Shown here in pieces: positions 33,003 to 44,774 of a stretch of DNA of 64,000 nt. Under the pieces are notes generated by a model. It did not search any database, was not told the origin of the DNA, and was given only the letters and a program-made list of their open reading frames with translations. The stretch comes from Vibrio cidicii (GTDB lineage Bacteria > Pseudomonadota > Gammaproteobacteria > Enterobacterales > Vibrionaceae). The translations under genes and the position numbers were made by a program. Every line of letters begins with the position of its first letter. Positions within the stretch are counted from its first letter, which is position 1. The stretch is from positions 3,100,001 through 3,164,000 of the forward strand of contig NZ_CP046804.1 of the NCBI RefSeq assembly GCF_009763805.1. The letters run 5' to 3'.

Positions 33003-33467
33003 ATGCACGTAAAGCAGTTCGAACTTAAAGATGAGCAGGCCACCATTAATCTTGGCGCACAGCTTGCCAATCTTTGCTCCCAACAAACCACCATTTATTT
33101 GCATGGGGACTTGGGTGCAGGAAAAACCACATTCAGTCGTGGTTTTGTTCGTGCTCTGGGTCATGAGGGCAATGTTAAAAGCCCGACCTACACCTTAGTT
33201 GAACCCTATCAGTTAGCCAACTGGCAGGTATACCACTTCGATCTTTATCGTTTGGCAGATCCTGAAGAGTTGGAGTTTATGGGGATTCGCGACTATTTTA
33301 CCGCCGATGCTGTCTGCCTGGTGGAATGGCCAGAAAAAGGCGCGGGGCTGCTGCCCGAGCCGGATTTAGATATCGACATTCGCTATCAAGGTGACGCTCG
33401 CATCGCGCAACTAACAGCAAATAACCCGTATGGCATTGAGCTGCTCAGTAAATTGGAGTTAAGTTGA
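33003..33467 (+). CDS. tsaE: tRNA threonylcarbamoyladenosine ATPase TsaE
   Basis: ATPase of the TsaBDE complex that makes t6A37 on ANN-decoding tRNAs. 154 residues with the P-loop [15 protein letters not shown] and the following [19 protein letters not shown] and VEWPEKG motifs. ATG at 33003 gives the E. coli length (153); an ATG two codons upstream (32997) is possible. Its stop overlaps the amiB start (TTGA). Confidence 0.95.
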   Translation: MHVKQFELKDEQATINLGAQLANLCSQQTTIYLHGDLGAGKTTFSRGFVRALGHEGNVKSPTYTLVEPYQLANWQVYHFDLYRLADPEELEFMGIRDYFTADAVCLVEWPEKGAGLLPEPDLDIDIRYQGDARIAQLTANNPYGIELLSKLELS

Positions 33468-35171
33468 GTTTAAAGTGCATCAAAACCGCTGCGATATGGC
33501 TGTCAGCGGTTTGTCTTCTTCTGCCAGCGTGGGCTTTTGCCAACGTTCTGCAAAGTGTCAGGGTTTGGCCTTCTCCGGATGAAACCCGCGTGGTGATCGA
33601 TTTGGCGGATGAGGCCGATTTCAGTTACTTCTCCCTCACAAAGCCAGACCGTTTGGTGGTTGATTTAAAGAAGACGAGTTTGGGCGCAAAGCTGCCAGTC
33701 ACGGTGGCAGACAGCCCTGTATTGAGCAAAATCCGTAAAAGTTCTCCCCCAGAATCGGGCACTTACCGACTGGTGTTTGAACTGAAAAAGCGTTCTCAGG
33801 CGGAGCTGTTTAAGCTGGCACCGACCCCAGGCGGCGGTTATGGTCACCGTTTGGTGATCGATTTACCGCATAAAGAGCGCACAACGAAACGCATCGATCT
33901 CACAGACACCCAGTGTCAGTAAAGACATTCAATCTGTCCATCGAGCGGAAGAAATTCTGATTGTGATTGATCCGGGACACGGCGGTGAAGATCCCGGCTC
34001 TATTGGCCCAACACGCCGATACGAAAAAAATGCCACCTTAAGTATCTCAAAAAAGATCGCGGCAGAGCTCGACGCTGTGCCGGGAATCAAAACCCAGCTC
34101 ACTCGCTCTGGCGACTATTTTGTCAATTTAAACCGTCGCGTTGCGATTGCCCGCGAAAACGAGGCCCATCTGCTGATCTCGATTCACGCCGATGCCTTTA
34201 CCTCGCCACAGCCTCGGGGTGGATCGGTATTCGTTCTCAATACACGTCGCGCCAATACAGAGATTGCGCGTTGGGTAGAAAACCACGAGAAACAGTCGGA
34301 GATTTTGGGCGGGGCAGGTACTGCATTTGCGAACGTCAACGACAAAAACGTTAACCAAACCTTGCTGGATCTGCAATTTAGCCATTCGCAGAAAGAGGGC
34401 TACAAGCTTGCCACCGAGATCCTCGGCGAAATGGGCAAGGTAGCAAAACTGCACAACGAAAACCCGATCAATACCAGCTTAGCGGTGCTACGCTCACCAC
34501 AGATCCCATCGGTGCTGGTCGAAACGGGATTTATCTCCAATCCGACCGAAGAGAAACTGCTGTTCCAACGTGCTCACCAAGACAAGCTCGCGAAGGCCAT
34601 TTCTAAAGCGGTGATTAAATACTTGCAAGATAACCCACCGGAAGGAACGGTTTTCTCTGCCAATGCGAAACCGATTTGGCATACGGTGAAGCGCGGTGAA
34701 TCGCTGTCGCTGATTGCCAAACAATATGGCACAACGACGCAAGCGATTATGCGGGACAACAAACTGAAAAGTTCCACTTTGGCGATTGGGCAGACGCTAC
34801 GCATCGACAATGGCGCGCCGACCGCTGCGATCATTCCGGAAAAGCCAAATACAGTGGAAACGGAGCGCATTACTCATACTGTCGGCCGTGGTGAGTATTT
34901 AGGCAAGATTGCCGAGCACTATAAGGTGAGCGTCGATGATATTCGGAAGGAGAACAATCTGAAGTCCGATACCTTATGGGTTGGGCAGAAGCTAAAAATC
35001 ACCGTCAGTTTAAAAGACAAGCCGATCCGTAAACACAAGGTAGTGCGCGGCGAGTACCTGAGCAAAATCGCGGCCAAGTATGATGTCAGCGTTGCCAGTA
35101 TCCGCTCGGCCAATAATCTGCGTTCCGACGAACTTGCGGTTGGGCAGATATTGATTATTCCCAACAAGTAG
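33464..35171 (+). CDS. amiB: N-acetylmuramoyl-L-alanine amidase AmiB with LysM repeats, one frameshift
   Basis: Periplasmic zinc amidase that splits septal peptidoglycan, activated by EnvC. Order: signal peptide (about 1-26), AMIN domain (about 30-150), Amidase_3 domain starting [12 protein letters not shown] with zinc ligands and the catalytic Glu in [10 protein letters not shown], then three LysM repeats ([48 protein letters not shown]). The frame breaks before TDTQCQ: removing one A from GAAAC (33887-33889) gives [19 protein letters not shown] and joins the catalytic part. TTG start coupled to tsaE with GGAG at 33455-33458. About 568 residues. Confidence 0.94.
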
Positions 35172-35179
35172 GCGGGCGT

Positions 35180-37160
35180 ATGGCAATCAAAATATTACCC
35201 GCTAGGCTCGCCAACCAAATTGCTGCCGGGGAAGTGGTTGAAAGGCCCGCTTCGGTGGTGAAAGAGTTAGTGGAAAATAGCCTCGACTCCGGGGCGACTC
35301 GCATTGATATCGATATCGAGAAAGGCGGCGCTAAGCTGATTCGAATTCGCGATAACGGTTCGGGTATTTGCAAAGACGAATTAGGTCTGGCGCTCAGCCG
35401 TCATGCGACATCGAAAATTCATACTTTAGATGATTTAGAAGCGATCATGAGCCTTGGTTTTCGCGGCGAAGCGCTGGCGAGTATTAGCTCTGTCTCACGT
35501 CTTACGCTCACGTCTCGTCCGGCAACCCAAGAGCAAGCTTGGAGTGCGTATACGGAAGGGCGTGACATGCAGGTGAATCTGCAACCGACCGCTCACCCGA
35601 TCGGCACAACAGTTGAAGTATTAGACCTGTTTTTTAACACCCCTGCGCGGCGCAAATTCCTGCGCACGGAAAAAACCGAATTTGCCCATATTGATGAGCT
35701 GCTCAAACGTATTGCGCTCAGCCGTTTCGATGTCAGTATCACACTGCGTCATAATGGCAAGGTGGTTCGGCAGTATCGAGCGGCGAAAACGCCCAGCCAA
35801 GCAGAAAAGCGCTTGGCTTCAGTTTGTGGCAACGCGTTTGTTCGCCATATGTTGGCGATTGAGTTGGAGCATCAAGGGTTAAAACTTCATGGCTGGATCA
35901 CCACACCAGAGGGCGCGCGCCAGCAAAGTGATTTGCAGTATTGTTATGTGAATGGACGGATGATGCGCGATAAACTCATTAACCATGCGATCCGTCAGAG
36001 CTACGAAAACAGTTTAAAACCGGAACAGTTTCGCCGCCTATGTGCTGTTTATTGAACTGGATCCTCATCAGGTCGATGTCAACGTCCATCCAGCCAAACA
36101 TGAAGTGCGTTTTCACCAAGCGCGCTTAGTGCATGACTTCATCTACCAAGCGCTGGCCAGTGCTTTGGCACAAAGTGACGTGATTGAAGCGCCGCAGATA
36201 AGTGCTTCCGCATTTCATCATCCCGCCGAGCCAGAAAATAAATCTGCAGCCGATGAAACAGTTGATGCAGTACCAGAGTCCGTTTATCAAGCGATAGATC
36301 AATCGCCGGCTTATCCGCGTAAGCAAGTGGCACATGACAGTGAAGCCACCTCAGGCGTTGCCGAAGCTTTTGTCTCTCCCACTCGTAGCGAAAAACCGTC
36401 AGTGCGTCAGGCTTGGCAAGAATCTCGTCCATCTTCATCGGGGCGTGGTGGCGCAGAATATCAGCCCACACCAGCGCCCTCTAAACAGCAAGTCAAAACT
36501 TATCAAGAGCTATTGCAGACGCCGGAGATGCCTTCTTCAGCGGAGACAATACCGCGCGTTGAGTCTTTGCAAACACAGACCGCTCATACGCCGAGTGAGC
36601 TAGGTAAGGCGGTCGCGATTGTAGAGCAAGCCTACGTGCTGATGGGCAGCAAATCAGGCAGTTTTCTACTGTCTTTGGCTAGGGCAGAGTATTATCGCTG
36701 CCTAGGTCAGCTCAATACCACTGAACAAGCATTGAAATCTCAACCCTTGCTGGTGCCACTGTCACTCAAATTGAACGCAGAGCAGATGTCAGTCTCTGCG
36801 CAACTAGAGCAAACTTTTGCTCGTTTTGGCCTTCAGTTTAAACCACGCAATGACAAAGCCTTGCTGGTGATGGGGGTCCCTGCGCCGCTTCGACAACAAA
36901 ACCTACAACTTCTGATCCCAGATCTGCTATCTTACGCAGCTTCATTTGCTCAGGAGGCTAGGAATGAAAGTGGCGCTTCCTTGTTAGCTCATTGGCTTGC
37001 TCTGCGTATCACCAAAGTGAAAAGTCACTATACTCTTTCTGAAGCAATTCAAATTATTTCGGAACTCGAACAGCTCTGGCAGGGTCTACTTCCATTGCAA
37101 GATGGCAAATTGCTCACAGAGATCGATTTCTCAGCGACGATAGCAAAACTGAAACCATGA
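35180..37160 (+). CDS. mutL: DNA mismatch repair protein MutL, one frameshift
   Basis: ATPase that links MutS to the MutH nick and UvrD. GHKL ATPase motifs are in the N-terminal third: [34 protein letters not shown] variable linker (about residues 340-460, rich in Pro, Ser and Gln) leads to the C-terminal dimer domain. The frame breaks at [10 protein letters not shown]; removing one T from GTTTC (36029-36031) gives [27 protein letters not shown]. Repaired length 659. Starts 8 bases after amiB; its stop overlaps miaA. Confidence 0.95.
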
Positions 37161-38089
37161 CAGACAGATTACCTTTGGCCTTGTTTTTGATGGGGCCTAC
37201 CGCATCGGGAAAAACGGAACTGGCCATCCGCTTGCGTCAGAAATATCCGGTTGAGATCATCAGTGTGGACTCCGCGCTGATCTATAAAGGCATGGATATT
37301 GGCACGGCAAAACCGGACGAGCGGGAGCAGCAGTTAGCGCCTCATCGATTGATCGATATCTTGGATCCGGCGCAATCTTATTCAGCGGCAGATTTTCGCC
37401 GAGATGCGTTGCAAGCGATGAACGAGATTGCTTCGCAGGGGAAAATACCTCTATTGGTTGGCGGTACCATGTTGTATTTTAAGGCGTTATTAGAAGGTTT
37501 ATCACCATTACCTGCCGCAAACCCTGAAATACGTCAGCAAATTGAGCAAGAGGCATTGACTAAAGGTTGGTCAGTATTGCACGATGAACTCAAAGAGATC
37601 GATCCTGTGTCGGCGGCGAGAATTCATCCTAATGATCCACAAAGATTATCTAGGGCATTGGAAGTTTTTCGCATTTCAGGTAAAACTCTTACTGAGTTGA
37701 CGCAAACCAAAGGCGAAAGCCTGCCGTTTCGCGTCAAACAGTTTGCAATAGCTCCCAAGGATAGGGCAGAACTCCATCGTCGTATTGAGCTGCGCTTCGA
37801 CAAAATGATGGAAGCGGGATTTGAACAAGAGATGAGAACCTTGCACGCACGCGAGGATCTTCATCCGGATCTTCCTTCTATTCGATGTGTCGGTTATCGG
37901 CAGATGTGGGACTATTTAGACGGAAATGGCACTCTAGACGAAGCGATTTATCGCGGCATCTGCGCCACCCGTCAATTGGCCAAGCGACAGATTACCTGGC
38001 TGCGCAGCTGGGATAACCTAACTTGGTTAGATAGCGAGGACATTGAACAGTCATTAGAAACTCTTTCAGAAGCCATAGCATCTGATTGA
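37157..38089 (+). CDS. miaA: tRNA dimethylallyltransferase MiaA
   Basis: Adds the dimethylallyl group to A37 of tRNAs reading UNN codons. 310 residues. P-loop [31 protein letters not shown] and [17 protein letters not shown] are present. Start overlaps the mutL stop (ATGA). Conserved amiB-mutL-miaA-hfq-hflXKC order. Confidence 0.97.
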   Translation: MTDRLPLALFLMGPTASGKTELAIRLRQKYPVEIISVDSALIYKGMDIGTAKPDEREQQLAPHRLIDILDPAQSYSAADFRRDALQAMNEIASQGKIPLLVGGTMLYFKALLEGLSPLPAANPEIRQQIEQEALTKGWSVLHDELKEIDPVSAARIHPNDPQRLSRALEVFRISGKTLTELTQTKGESLPFRVKQFAIAPKDRAELHRRIELRFDKMMEAGFEQEMRTLHAREDLHPDLPSIRCVGYRQMWDYLDGNGTLDEAIYRGICATRQLAKRQITWLRSWDNLTWLDSEDIEQSLETLSEAIASD

Positions 38090-38241
38090 GATAGCTGTGT
38101 ATAATGTGATCGTTTTTGCGTGAATACACTCACTGAAGGATCGTTATTGGCGACGTTGGTGACAACTGGCGAATAACTAGAGTGTTATTTTGTTCGTTTA
38201 GCTCAGATGCAAAGGCAGTCTCTTTTGCAGTGCACCACTAG

Positions 38242-38544
<303 letters not shown>

Positions 38545-38585
38545 TCTTTTCGTCGATCGTGTTACTACATTAAGGAGTTGATTGC

Positions 38586-39875
38586 TTGTTTGACCGTTAT
38601 GAATCCGGTGAGCGAGCCGTACTTGTTCATATCAACTTCACGCAAGAAGGTGAGTGGGAAGACTTAGCAGAATGCGAAATGCTGGTCTCTTCTGCTGGGG
38701 TAACGACACTGCAAGTGATTACGGGCAGTCGCCGTTCCCCGCACCCTAAATACTACGTCGGAGAGGGTAAGGCGCAGGAAATTGCACAGGCAGTGCAAAT
38801 GACTGGTGCTGAAATTGTGATATTTAATCACGCCCTCTCTCCTGCCCAGGAACGCAACCTCGAAAGACTGTGTCAGTGTCGTGTTATCGATCGCACAGGT
38901 CTAATTCTTGATATCTTCGCTCAACGAGCACGCACTCATGAAGGTAAACTTCAAGTCGAACTGGCTCAACTGAGACATATCTCTACGCGCTTAATTCGTG
39001 GTTGGACGCACCTGGAAAGACAAAAAGGTGGTATTGGTCTGCGAGGACCGGGTGAAACTCAGTTGGAAACGGACCGTCGTTTATTGCGTGAACGGATCAA
39101 AGCGATTCTTCGCCGCCTAGAAAAGGTATCGAAGCAACGTGAACAGGGGCGTCGTGCTCGAAATCGCGCTGAAATCCCCACCCTTTCATTGGTCGGGTAC
39201 ACCAACGCGGGTAAATCTACCCTATTTAACCGCATTACCGAAGCCGGTGTTTACGCTGCGGATCAACTGTTTGCCACGTTGGATCCGACGCTACGTAAAA
39301 TCGACTTGATGGATGTTGGCCCTGCAATTCTGGCTGACACCGTTGGCTTTATTCGACATCTGCCACATGATTTGGTAGCTGCATTTAAAGCCACCTTGCA
39401 AGAGACGCAAGAAGCTGACATTTTGTTACATGTTGTTGATGCCAGTGACGAGCGTTTTCGTGAGAATATTCAAGCTGTTCACGATGTGTTGACGGAAATT
39501 GATGCACATGAAATCCCGACTTTGGTCGTGATGAACAAGATCGACAACATGGAAGATCAGCATCCACGTATCGAGCGTGATGATGAAGGTGTTCCTCGAG
39601 TTGTTTGGGTCTCAGCTATGGAAGGAAAGGGCATCGACTTGTTGTTCGCAGCGCTCACCGAACGGTTAGCGTCTCAGATCATCGAGTATCAGTTGCAAAT
39701 TCCTCCACAGCATCAAGGAAGAATTCGCAGTATATTTTTCCAAATGAAGTGTATTCAGCAGGAAGAATACGACCAGGATGGTAACTTGTTGATCGATATT
39801 CGAATGCAGCAAGTAGATTGGTCTAGACTTGAAAAAAAAGAAGGGGCAGTTTTGCGTGACTTTATCGTTACTTAA
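38586..39875 (+). CDS. hflX: Ribosome-associated GTPase HflX
   Basis: GTPase that splits stalled 70S ribosomes in heat stress. 429 residues. N-terminal HflX domain, glycine-rich linker (RQKGGIGLRGPGETQLETDRR), then the G domain with GYTNAGKSTLFN, DTVGFIRHLP and MNKID. TTG start at 38586 is supported by AAGGAG eight bases upstream. 41 bases after hfq. Confidence 0.96.
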   Translation: MFDRYESGERAVLVHINFTQEGEWEDLAECEMLVSSAGVTTLQVITGSRRSPHPKYYVGEGKAQEIAQAVQMTGAEIVIFNHALSPAQERNLERLCQCRVIDRTGLILDIFAQRARTHEGKLQVELAQLRHISTRLIRGWTHLERQKGGIGLRGPGETQLETDRRLLRERIKAILRRLEKVSKQREQGRRARNRAEIPTLSLVGYTNAGKSTLFNRITEAGVYAADQLFATLDPTLRKIDLMDVGPAILADTVGFIRHLPHDLVAAFKATLQETQEADILLHVVDASDERFRENIQAVHDVLTEIDAHEIPTLVVMNKIDNMEDQHPRIERDDEGVPRVVWVSAMEGKGIDLLFAALTERLASQIIEYQLQIPPQHQGRIRSIFFQMKCIQQEEYDQDGNLLIDIRMQQVDWSRLEKKEGAVLRDFIVT

Positions 39876-39920
39876 AGGACTGCTACAGTATAACGTCATA
39901 TCAAATGATGGAGCTTTCTA

Positions 39921-41120
39921 ATGGCGTGGAATGAGCCTGGAAATAACAACGGCAACAATGGCCGCGATAATGACCCTTGGGGTAACAATAATCGCGGTGG
40001 CCAGCGTCCGGGGGGCCGAGACCAAGGGCCGCCGGATTTGGATGAAGTGTTTAACAAACTAAGTCAAAAGCTGGGTGGCAAGTTTGGCAACAAAGGGGGC
40101 AAAGGGCCTTCTCTTGGTGGTGGTGGTGCGATCGGTTTTGGTGTGATCGCCGTTATTGCCGTTGCTGTCTGGTTTTTTGCAGGTTTCTACACCATCGGCG
40201 AAGCCGAACGTGGTGTCGTACTGCGCCTTGGCAAATATGATCGCATTGTCGATCCCGGCCTGAACTGGCGCGCACGTTTTATTGATGAAGTGACGCCAGT
40301 CAACGTACAGGCAATCCGTTCGCTACGTTCATCTGGATTGATGCTGACAAAAGACGAAAACGTCGTGACGGTGTCGATGGATGTGCAGTACCGTGTTGCC
40401 GATCCTTACAAGTACCTTTACCGCGTGACCAATGCTGATGATAGTTTGCGTCAAGCAACCGATTCTGCGCTGCGTGCTGTGATTGGTGATTCTTTGATGG
40501 ATAGCATCCTGACCAGTGGTCGTCAGCAGATTCGTCAAAGTACGCAAGAAACGCTGAATCAAATCATCGATAGCTACGATATGGGCCTAGTGATTGTGGA
40601 CGTCAACTTCCAGTCTGCTCGTCCGCCAGAGCAAGTGAAAGATGCGTTTGATGACGCGATTGCAGCACGTGAGGATGAAGAGCGTTTCATTCGTGAAGCT
40701 GAAGCATACAAGAACGAAATCTTGCCGAAAGCGACAGGTCGTGCTGAGCGTCTGAAAAAAGAAGCGCAAGGTTATAGCGAGCGTATCGTTAACGAATCTT
40801 TGGGTCAGGTCGCTCAGTTTGAGAAGCTATTGCCTGAGTACCAAGCGGCTCCAGCGGTTACCCGTGATCGTCTCTACCTTGATACGATGGAAGAAGTGTA
40901 CTCAAACACGTCGAAAGTGCTGATTGATTCGCAATCGAGTGGCAATCTGCTCTATCTTCCGATTGATAAGCTGACCAGCCAAAGTGGTCAAGCAGAGAGC
41001 AAACGTAAAGATCCGTCTTCGGCGGCGTACGACCAGATTCAACTAGAGTCTCAAAGTAACAGTGATGATGCGCAGAGCACGCAGTCGCGCAACACTGGCT
41101 CACGTCAAGGGAGATACTAA
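39921..41120 (+). CDS. hflK: FtsH protease regulator HflK
   Basis: Band-7/SPFH protein that, with HflC, cages FtsH in the inner membrane. 399 residues: asparagine/glycine-rich N-terminus (about 1-65), one membrane helix (about 70-92), SPFH domain (ERGVVLRLGKYDRIVDPGLNW), helical stalk, and a polar serine/glutamine tail. Two bases separate it from hflC. Confidence 0.96.
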   Translation: MAWNEPGNNNGNNGRDNDPWGNNNRGGQRPGGRDQGPPDLDEVFNKLSQKLGGKFGNKGGKGPSLGGGGAIGFGVIAVIAVAVWFFAGFYTIGEAERGVVLRLGKYDRIVDPGLNWRARFIDEVTPVNVQAIRSLRSSGLMLTKDENVVTVSMDVQYRVADPYKYLYRVTNADDSLRQATDSALRAVIGDSLMDSILTSGRQQIRQSTQETLNQIIDSYDMGLVIVDVNFQSARPPEQVKDAFDDAIAAREDEERFIREAEAYKNEILPKATGRAERLKKEAQGYSERIVNESLGQVAQFEKLLPEYQAAPAVTRDRLYLDTMEEVYSNTSKVLIDSQSSGNLLYLPIDKLTSQSGQAESKRKDPSSAAYDQIQLESQSNSDDAQSTQSRNTGSRQGRY

Positions 41121-41122
41121 TC

Positions 41123-42103
41123 ATGCGTAAATTAATGATCCCTGTGTTAGTGATTGCCCTTGCGTCACTCCTAATGTCCTTGTTTGTTATCCCTGAAGGT
41201 GAGCGAGGCATTGTGGTCCGTTTTGGTCGAGTGTTGAAAGACAACAATGACACCACTCGTATCTACGAACCGGGTCTGCACTTCAAGATGCCGCTGTTTG
41301 ACCGCGTGAAGACGTTGGATGCGCGTATTCAAACCATGGATGGCCGTTCAGATCGCTTCGTAACGTCTGAGAAAAAAGACGTGATCATCGATACTTATGT
41401 CAAATGGCGTATTGAAGATTTCGGCCGCTACTATCTTGCAACCGGTGGTGGTAATTCACTGACGGCGGAAGCGTTACTTGAACGTAAAGTGACAGACGTG
41501 CTACGTGCTGAAATCGGTGCTCGCGAGATCAAACAGATCGTTTCAGGACCACGTAATACTGACGTTTTACCAGAAGACGTGACCAGTGCGGACGTGAATA
41601 CTGAAGCGGCGCGTGAAGCGTTGGAAATTGATGGCGAACGTGATTTGATCATGTCTGAAGTGCTCAACGATACACGTGAAAGTGCGATGAAAGACTTAGG
41701 TGTTCGCGTGGTTGATTTCCGAATGAAGAAGATCAACCTGCCTGATGAAATCAGTGAATCTATTTACCGTCGTATGCGAGCGGAGCGTGAGTCGGTTGCG
41801 CGTAAGCACCGTTCACAAGGTCGTGAAAAGGCTGAAGTTATCCGAGCGCAAGCCGAGCTAGAAGTGGCGACGATTCTCGCGGAAGCGGATAAAACCGCGC
41901 GCGTGACACGTGGTGAAGCGGATGCGAAGGCGGCGAAGATCTATTCTGAAGCGTACAACAAAGATCCTGAGTTTTTCAGTTTCTTACGCTCTCTAAGAGC
42001 CTATGAGAAATCCTTTAGCTCCAAGAGCGATATTCTGGTTTTGGATCCGAAGAGTGATTTCTTCCAGTATATGAACAGTGGTAAAGGCGTTGAAGCTAAG
42101 TAA
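41123..42103 (+). CDS. hflC: FtsH protease regulator HflC
   Basis: Partner of HflK. 326 residues with an N-terminal membrane anchor (residues 1-20) and SPFH domain (ERGIVVRFGRVLKDN), then a helical region rich in Arg, Glu and Ala. Last gene of the hfq-hflXKC group; a terminator follows. Confidence 0.96.
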   Translation: MRKLMIPVLVIALASLLMSLFVIPEGERGIVVRFGRVLKDNNDTTRIYEPGLHFKMPLFDRVKTLDARIQTMDGRSDRFVTSEKKDVIIDTYVKWRIEDFGRYYLATGGGNSLTAEALLERKVTDVLRAEIGAREIKQIVSGPRNTDVLPEDVTSADVNTEAAREALEIDGERDLIMSEVLNDTRESAMKDLGVRVVDFRMKKINLPDEISESIYRRMRAERESVARKHRSQGREKAEVIRAQAELEVATILAEADKTARVTRGEADAKAAKIYSEAYNKDPEFFSFLRSLRAYEKSFSSKSDILVLDPKSDFFQYMNSGKGVEAK

Positions 42104-42123
42104 TCGCTAAACCGCACAAATCG

Positions 42124-42153
42124 AAAGGCTCCCGTTGTTGGAGCCTTTTTTTA
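42124..42153. terminator. Terminator after hflC
   Basis: AAAGGCTCC and GGAGCCTTT pair around CGTTGTT, with seven T residues on the + strand. The DUF2065 gene ends in it from the other side. Confidence 0.88.
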
Positions 42154-42357
42154 TCTGTGGCTCATCATGTAAGCGATCACAGCCCCAGCAACCACTAGGC
42201 AACCGCCAATGCGGCGCAACTGATGGTCGGGTTGCTCGCTGAGCTGCGCCACCATGCTGCGCCATCCTCGAGGTGCGAGCAAAGGCCCCAACCCTTCAAC
42301 AATCAAAACGAGCCCCAATGCGACCCAAAGTGAATCTGCCATAGAATCCATATCCAT
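42151..42357 (-). CDS. DUF2065 (YjeT-like) small membrane protein
   Basis: 68 residues with two hydrophobic segments: LWVALGLVLIVEGLGPLLAP and the terminal GGCLVVAGAVIAYMMS. It matches the YjeT/DUF2065 type, which in E. coli also lies between hflC and purA. Here it is on the opposite strand to its neighbours. An internal ATG at 42342 (MADSLW) is an equally good start. Function unknown. Confidence 0.75.
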   Translation of the reverse strand: MDMDSMADSLWVALGLVLIVEGLGPLLAPRGWRSMVAQLSEQPDHQLRRIGGCLVVAGAVIAYMMSHR

Positions 42358-42517
42358 CTAAAAAGCAAGAGAGTATGGTAGCAGTGAAGTGTGGGATGAA
42401 AAAGTATGCACCCGTTTTTTCCATCTTTTGTTCCCAAGTTGTGTGAACAAAAAATGACTGCAAGACGCGTAATTCGGTGCTAGAATCCTTTTTTAACTAT
42501 CAATCAGATTTGGAAAG

Positions 42518-43817
<1,300 letters not shown>

Positions 43818-43838
43818 TCTTTGCTCACGAATGATAAG

Positions 43839-43867
43839 AAACCGACCACTATGGTCGGTTTTTTTAT
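43839..43867 (+). terminator. Terminator of purA
   Basis: AAACCGACCA and TGGTCGGTTT pair around CTA, followed by T residues. Confidence 0.9.
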
Positions 43868-43959
43868 TCCTCCAGTTTGTCTTGTGCTTTTTTTGAGCTG
43901 AGTGGTGCAAATGTCATCACGGCGTGGCAATCTATTGCCTGTGGATGGCAACTTTTGTC

Positions 43960-43986
43960 TAAAGCTGTGCGATACGTTGCCGATAA
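43960..43986 (+). promoter_or_regulatory. Sigma-28 (FliA) flagellar promoter of motX
   Basis: TAAA, exactly 15 bases, then GCCGATAA: a perfect match to the sigma-28 consensus. It lies about 67 bases before the motX start. Confidence 0.9.
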
Positions 43987-44052
43987 TGTTATCAAGCCCG
44001 TGAGATCCTCCGGAGATCCTGGTTGCCAGATAAACATTAAAGAGTGATGAAT

Positions 44053-44688
44053 ATGAAATTACGAACGGTGGCTGCTTCGCTACTGTTGGTGTTGAGTGCT
44101 CCTTTTACTAAAGCCAGTGTTGCTGATGTCGGGGCGCCGGTACCCATCTATACCGAAGCAGAGCTTATCAAGCTGATTGAGCAGAATAAGCACCTGGAAC
44201 GAGTACGGGCAGATAACTGTCAGCTAGTGGAAGATATTGTCGCGCGCGCTACACGGATCAGCTTGCCCGCATACGAATTTTTGTACGGTGATATGTTGGC
44301 GTGGGGTGTGTGTGTTGACCAAGACGTCGAACTCGGTCTCTACTACATGGAAAACGCAGCGCATCAAGGCTTGCCTGCTGCTCTGGAACAGCTTGGGCGT
44401 TACTACTCGCGTGGAACTTTGGTGCAGCAAGATAAAGAGCGCGCTATTCCTTACTTACGCGAGGCTGCGGCGATGGGTAATTTAAATGCTCGGATACACT
44501 TAGCGGAGCTGCTGCTGCGTGATTATGGCAGCCCTTTAGATTACGAAGACGCCTATCGCTGGCTATATAACTCAGTGACCGCCGATCAAAGGCAGCACCA
44601 ACGCATTTCTATGTTGCGGCAAGGGTTAGAGCAGCGCATGCCAGAGAATATCATTGCCCGAGCTAAGCGGCGCGACACCTTCTGGTAG
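44053..44688 (+). CDS. motX: Sodium-type flagellar motor protein MotX
   Basis: T-ring protein that, with MotY, holds the PomA/PomB stator of the Na+-driven polar flagellum. 211 residues with a signal peptide (cleavage after TKA) and Sel1-like repeats (YEFLYGDMLAWGVCVDQDVELGLYYMENAAHQG, then PAALEQLGRYYSRG and ARIHLAELLLRDYG). ATG at 44053 gives the known 211-residue length and is preferred over GTG 44044 and ATG 44047. Its promoter is a perfect sigma-28 site. It follows purA as in other Vibrio. Confidence 0.95.
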   Translation: MKLRTVAASLLLVLSAPFTKASVADVGAPVPIYTEAELIKLIEQNKHLERVRADNCQLVEDIVARATRISLPAYEFLYGDMLAWGVCVDQDVELGLYYMENAAHQGLPAALEQLGRYYSRGTLVQQDKERAIPYLREAAAMGNLNARIHLAELLLRDYGSPLDYEDAYRWLYNSVTADQRQHQRISMLRQGLEQRMPENIIARAKRRDTFW

Positions 44689-44712
44689 TTGTCAAATTTT
44701 CTCACTCTTTAT

Positions 44713-44750
44713 AACAAAGCCCACTTCGCTGAGTGGGCTTTGTTGTTTCT
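44713..44750. terminator. Shared terminator of motX and hmp
   Basis: AACAAAGCCCACT and AGTGGGCTTTGTT pair perfectly around TCGCTG, with T-rich flanks; it can end both converging genes. Confidence 0.88.
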
Positions 44751-44774
44751 GTTGAGTCTTAATGTTCAGCCAAG

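Noticed and set aside
44001..44020. CTCCGGAG palindrome before motX as an operator
   Set aside because: Short, and lies downstream of the sigma-28 promoter; no regulator suggests itself.
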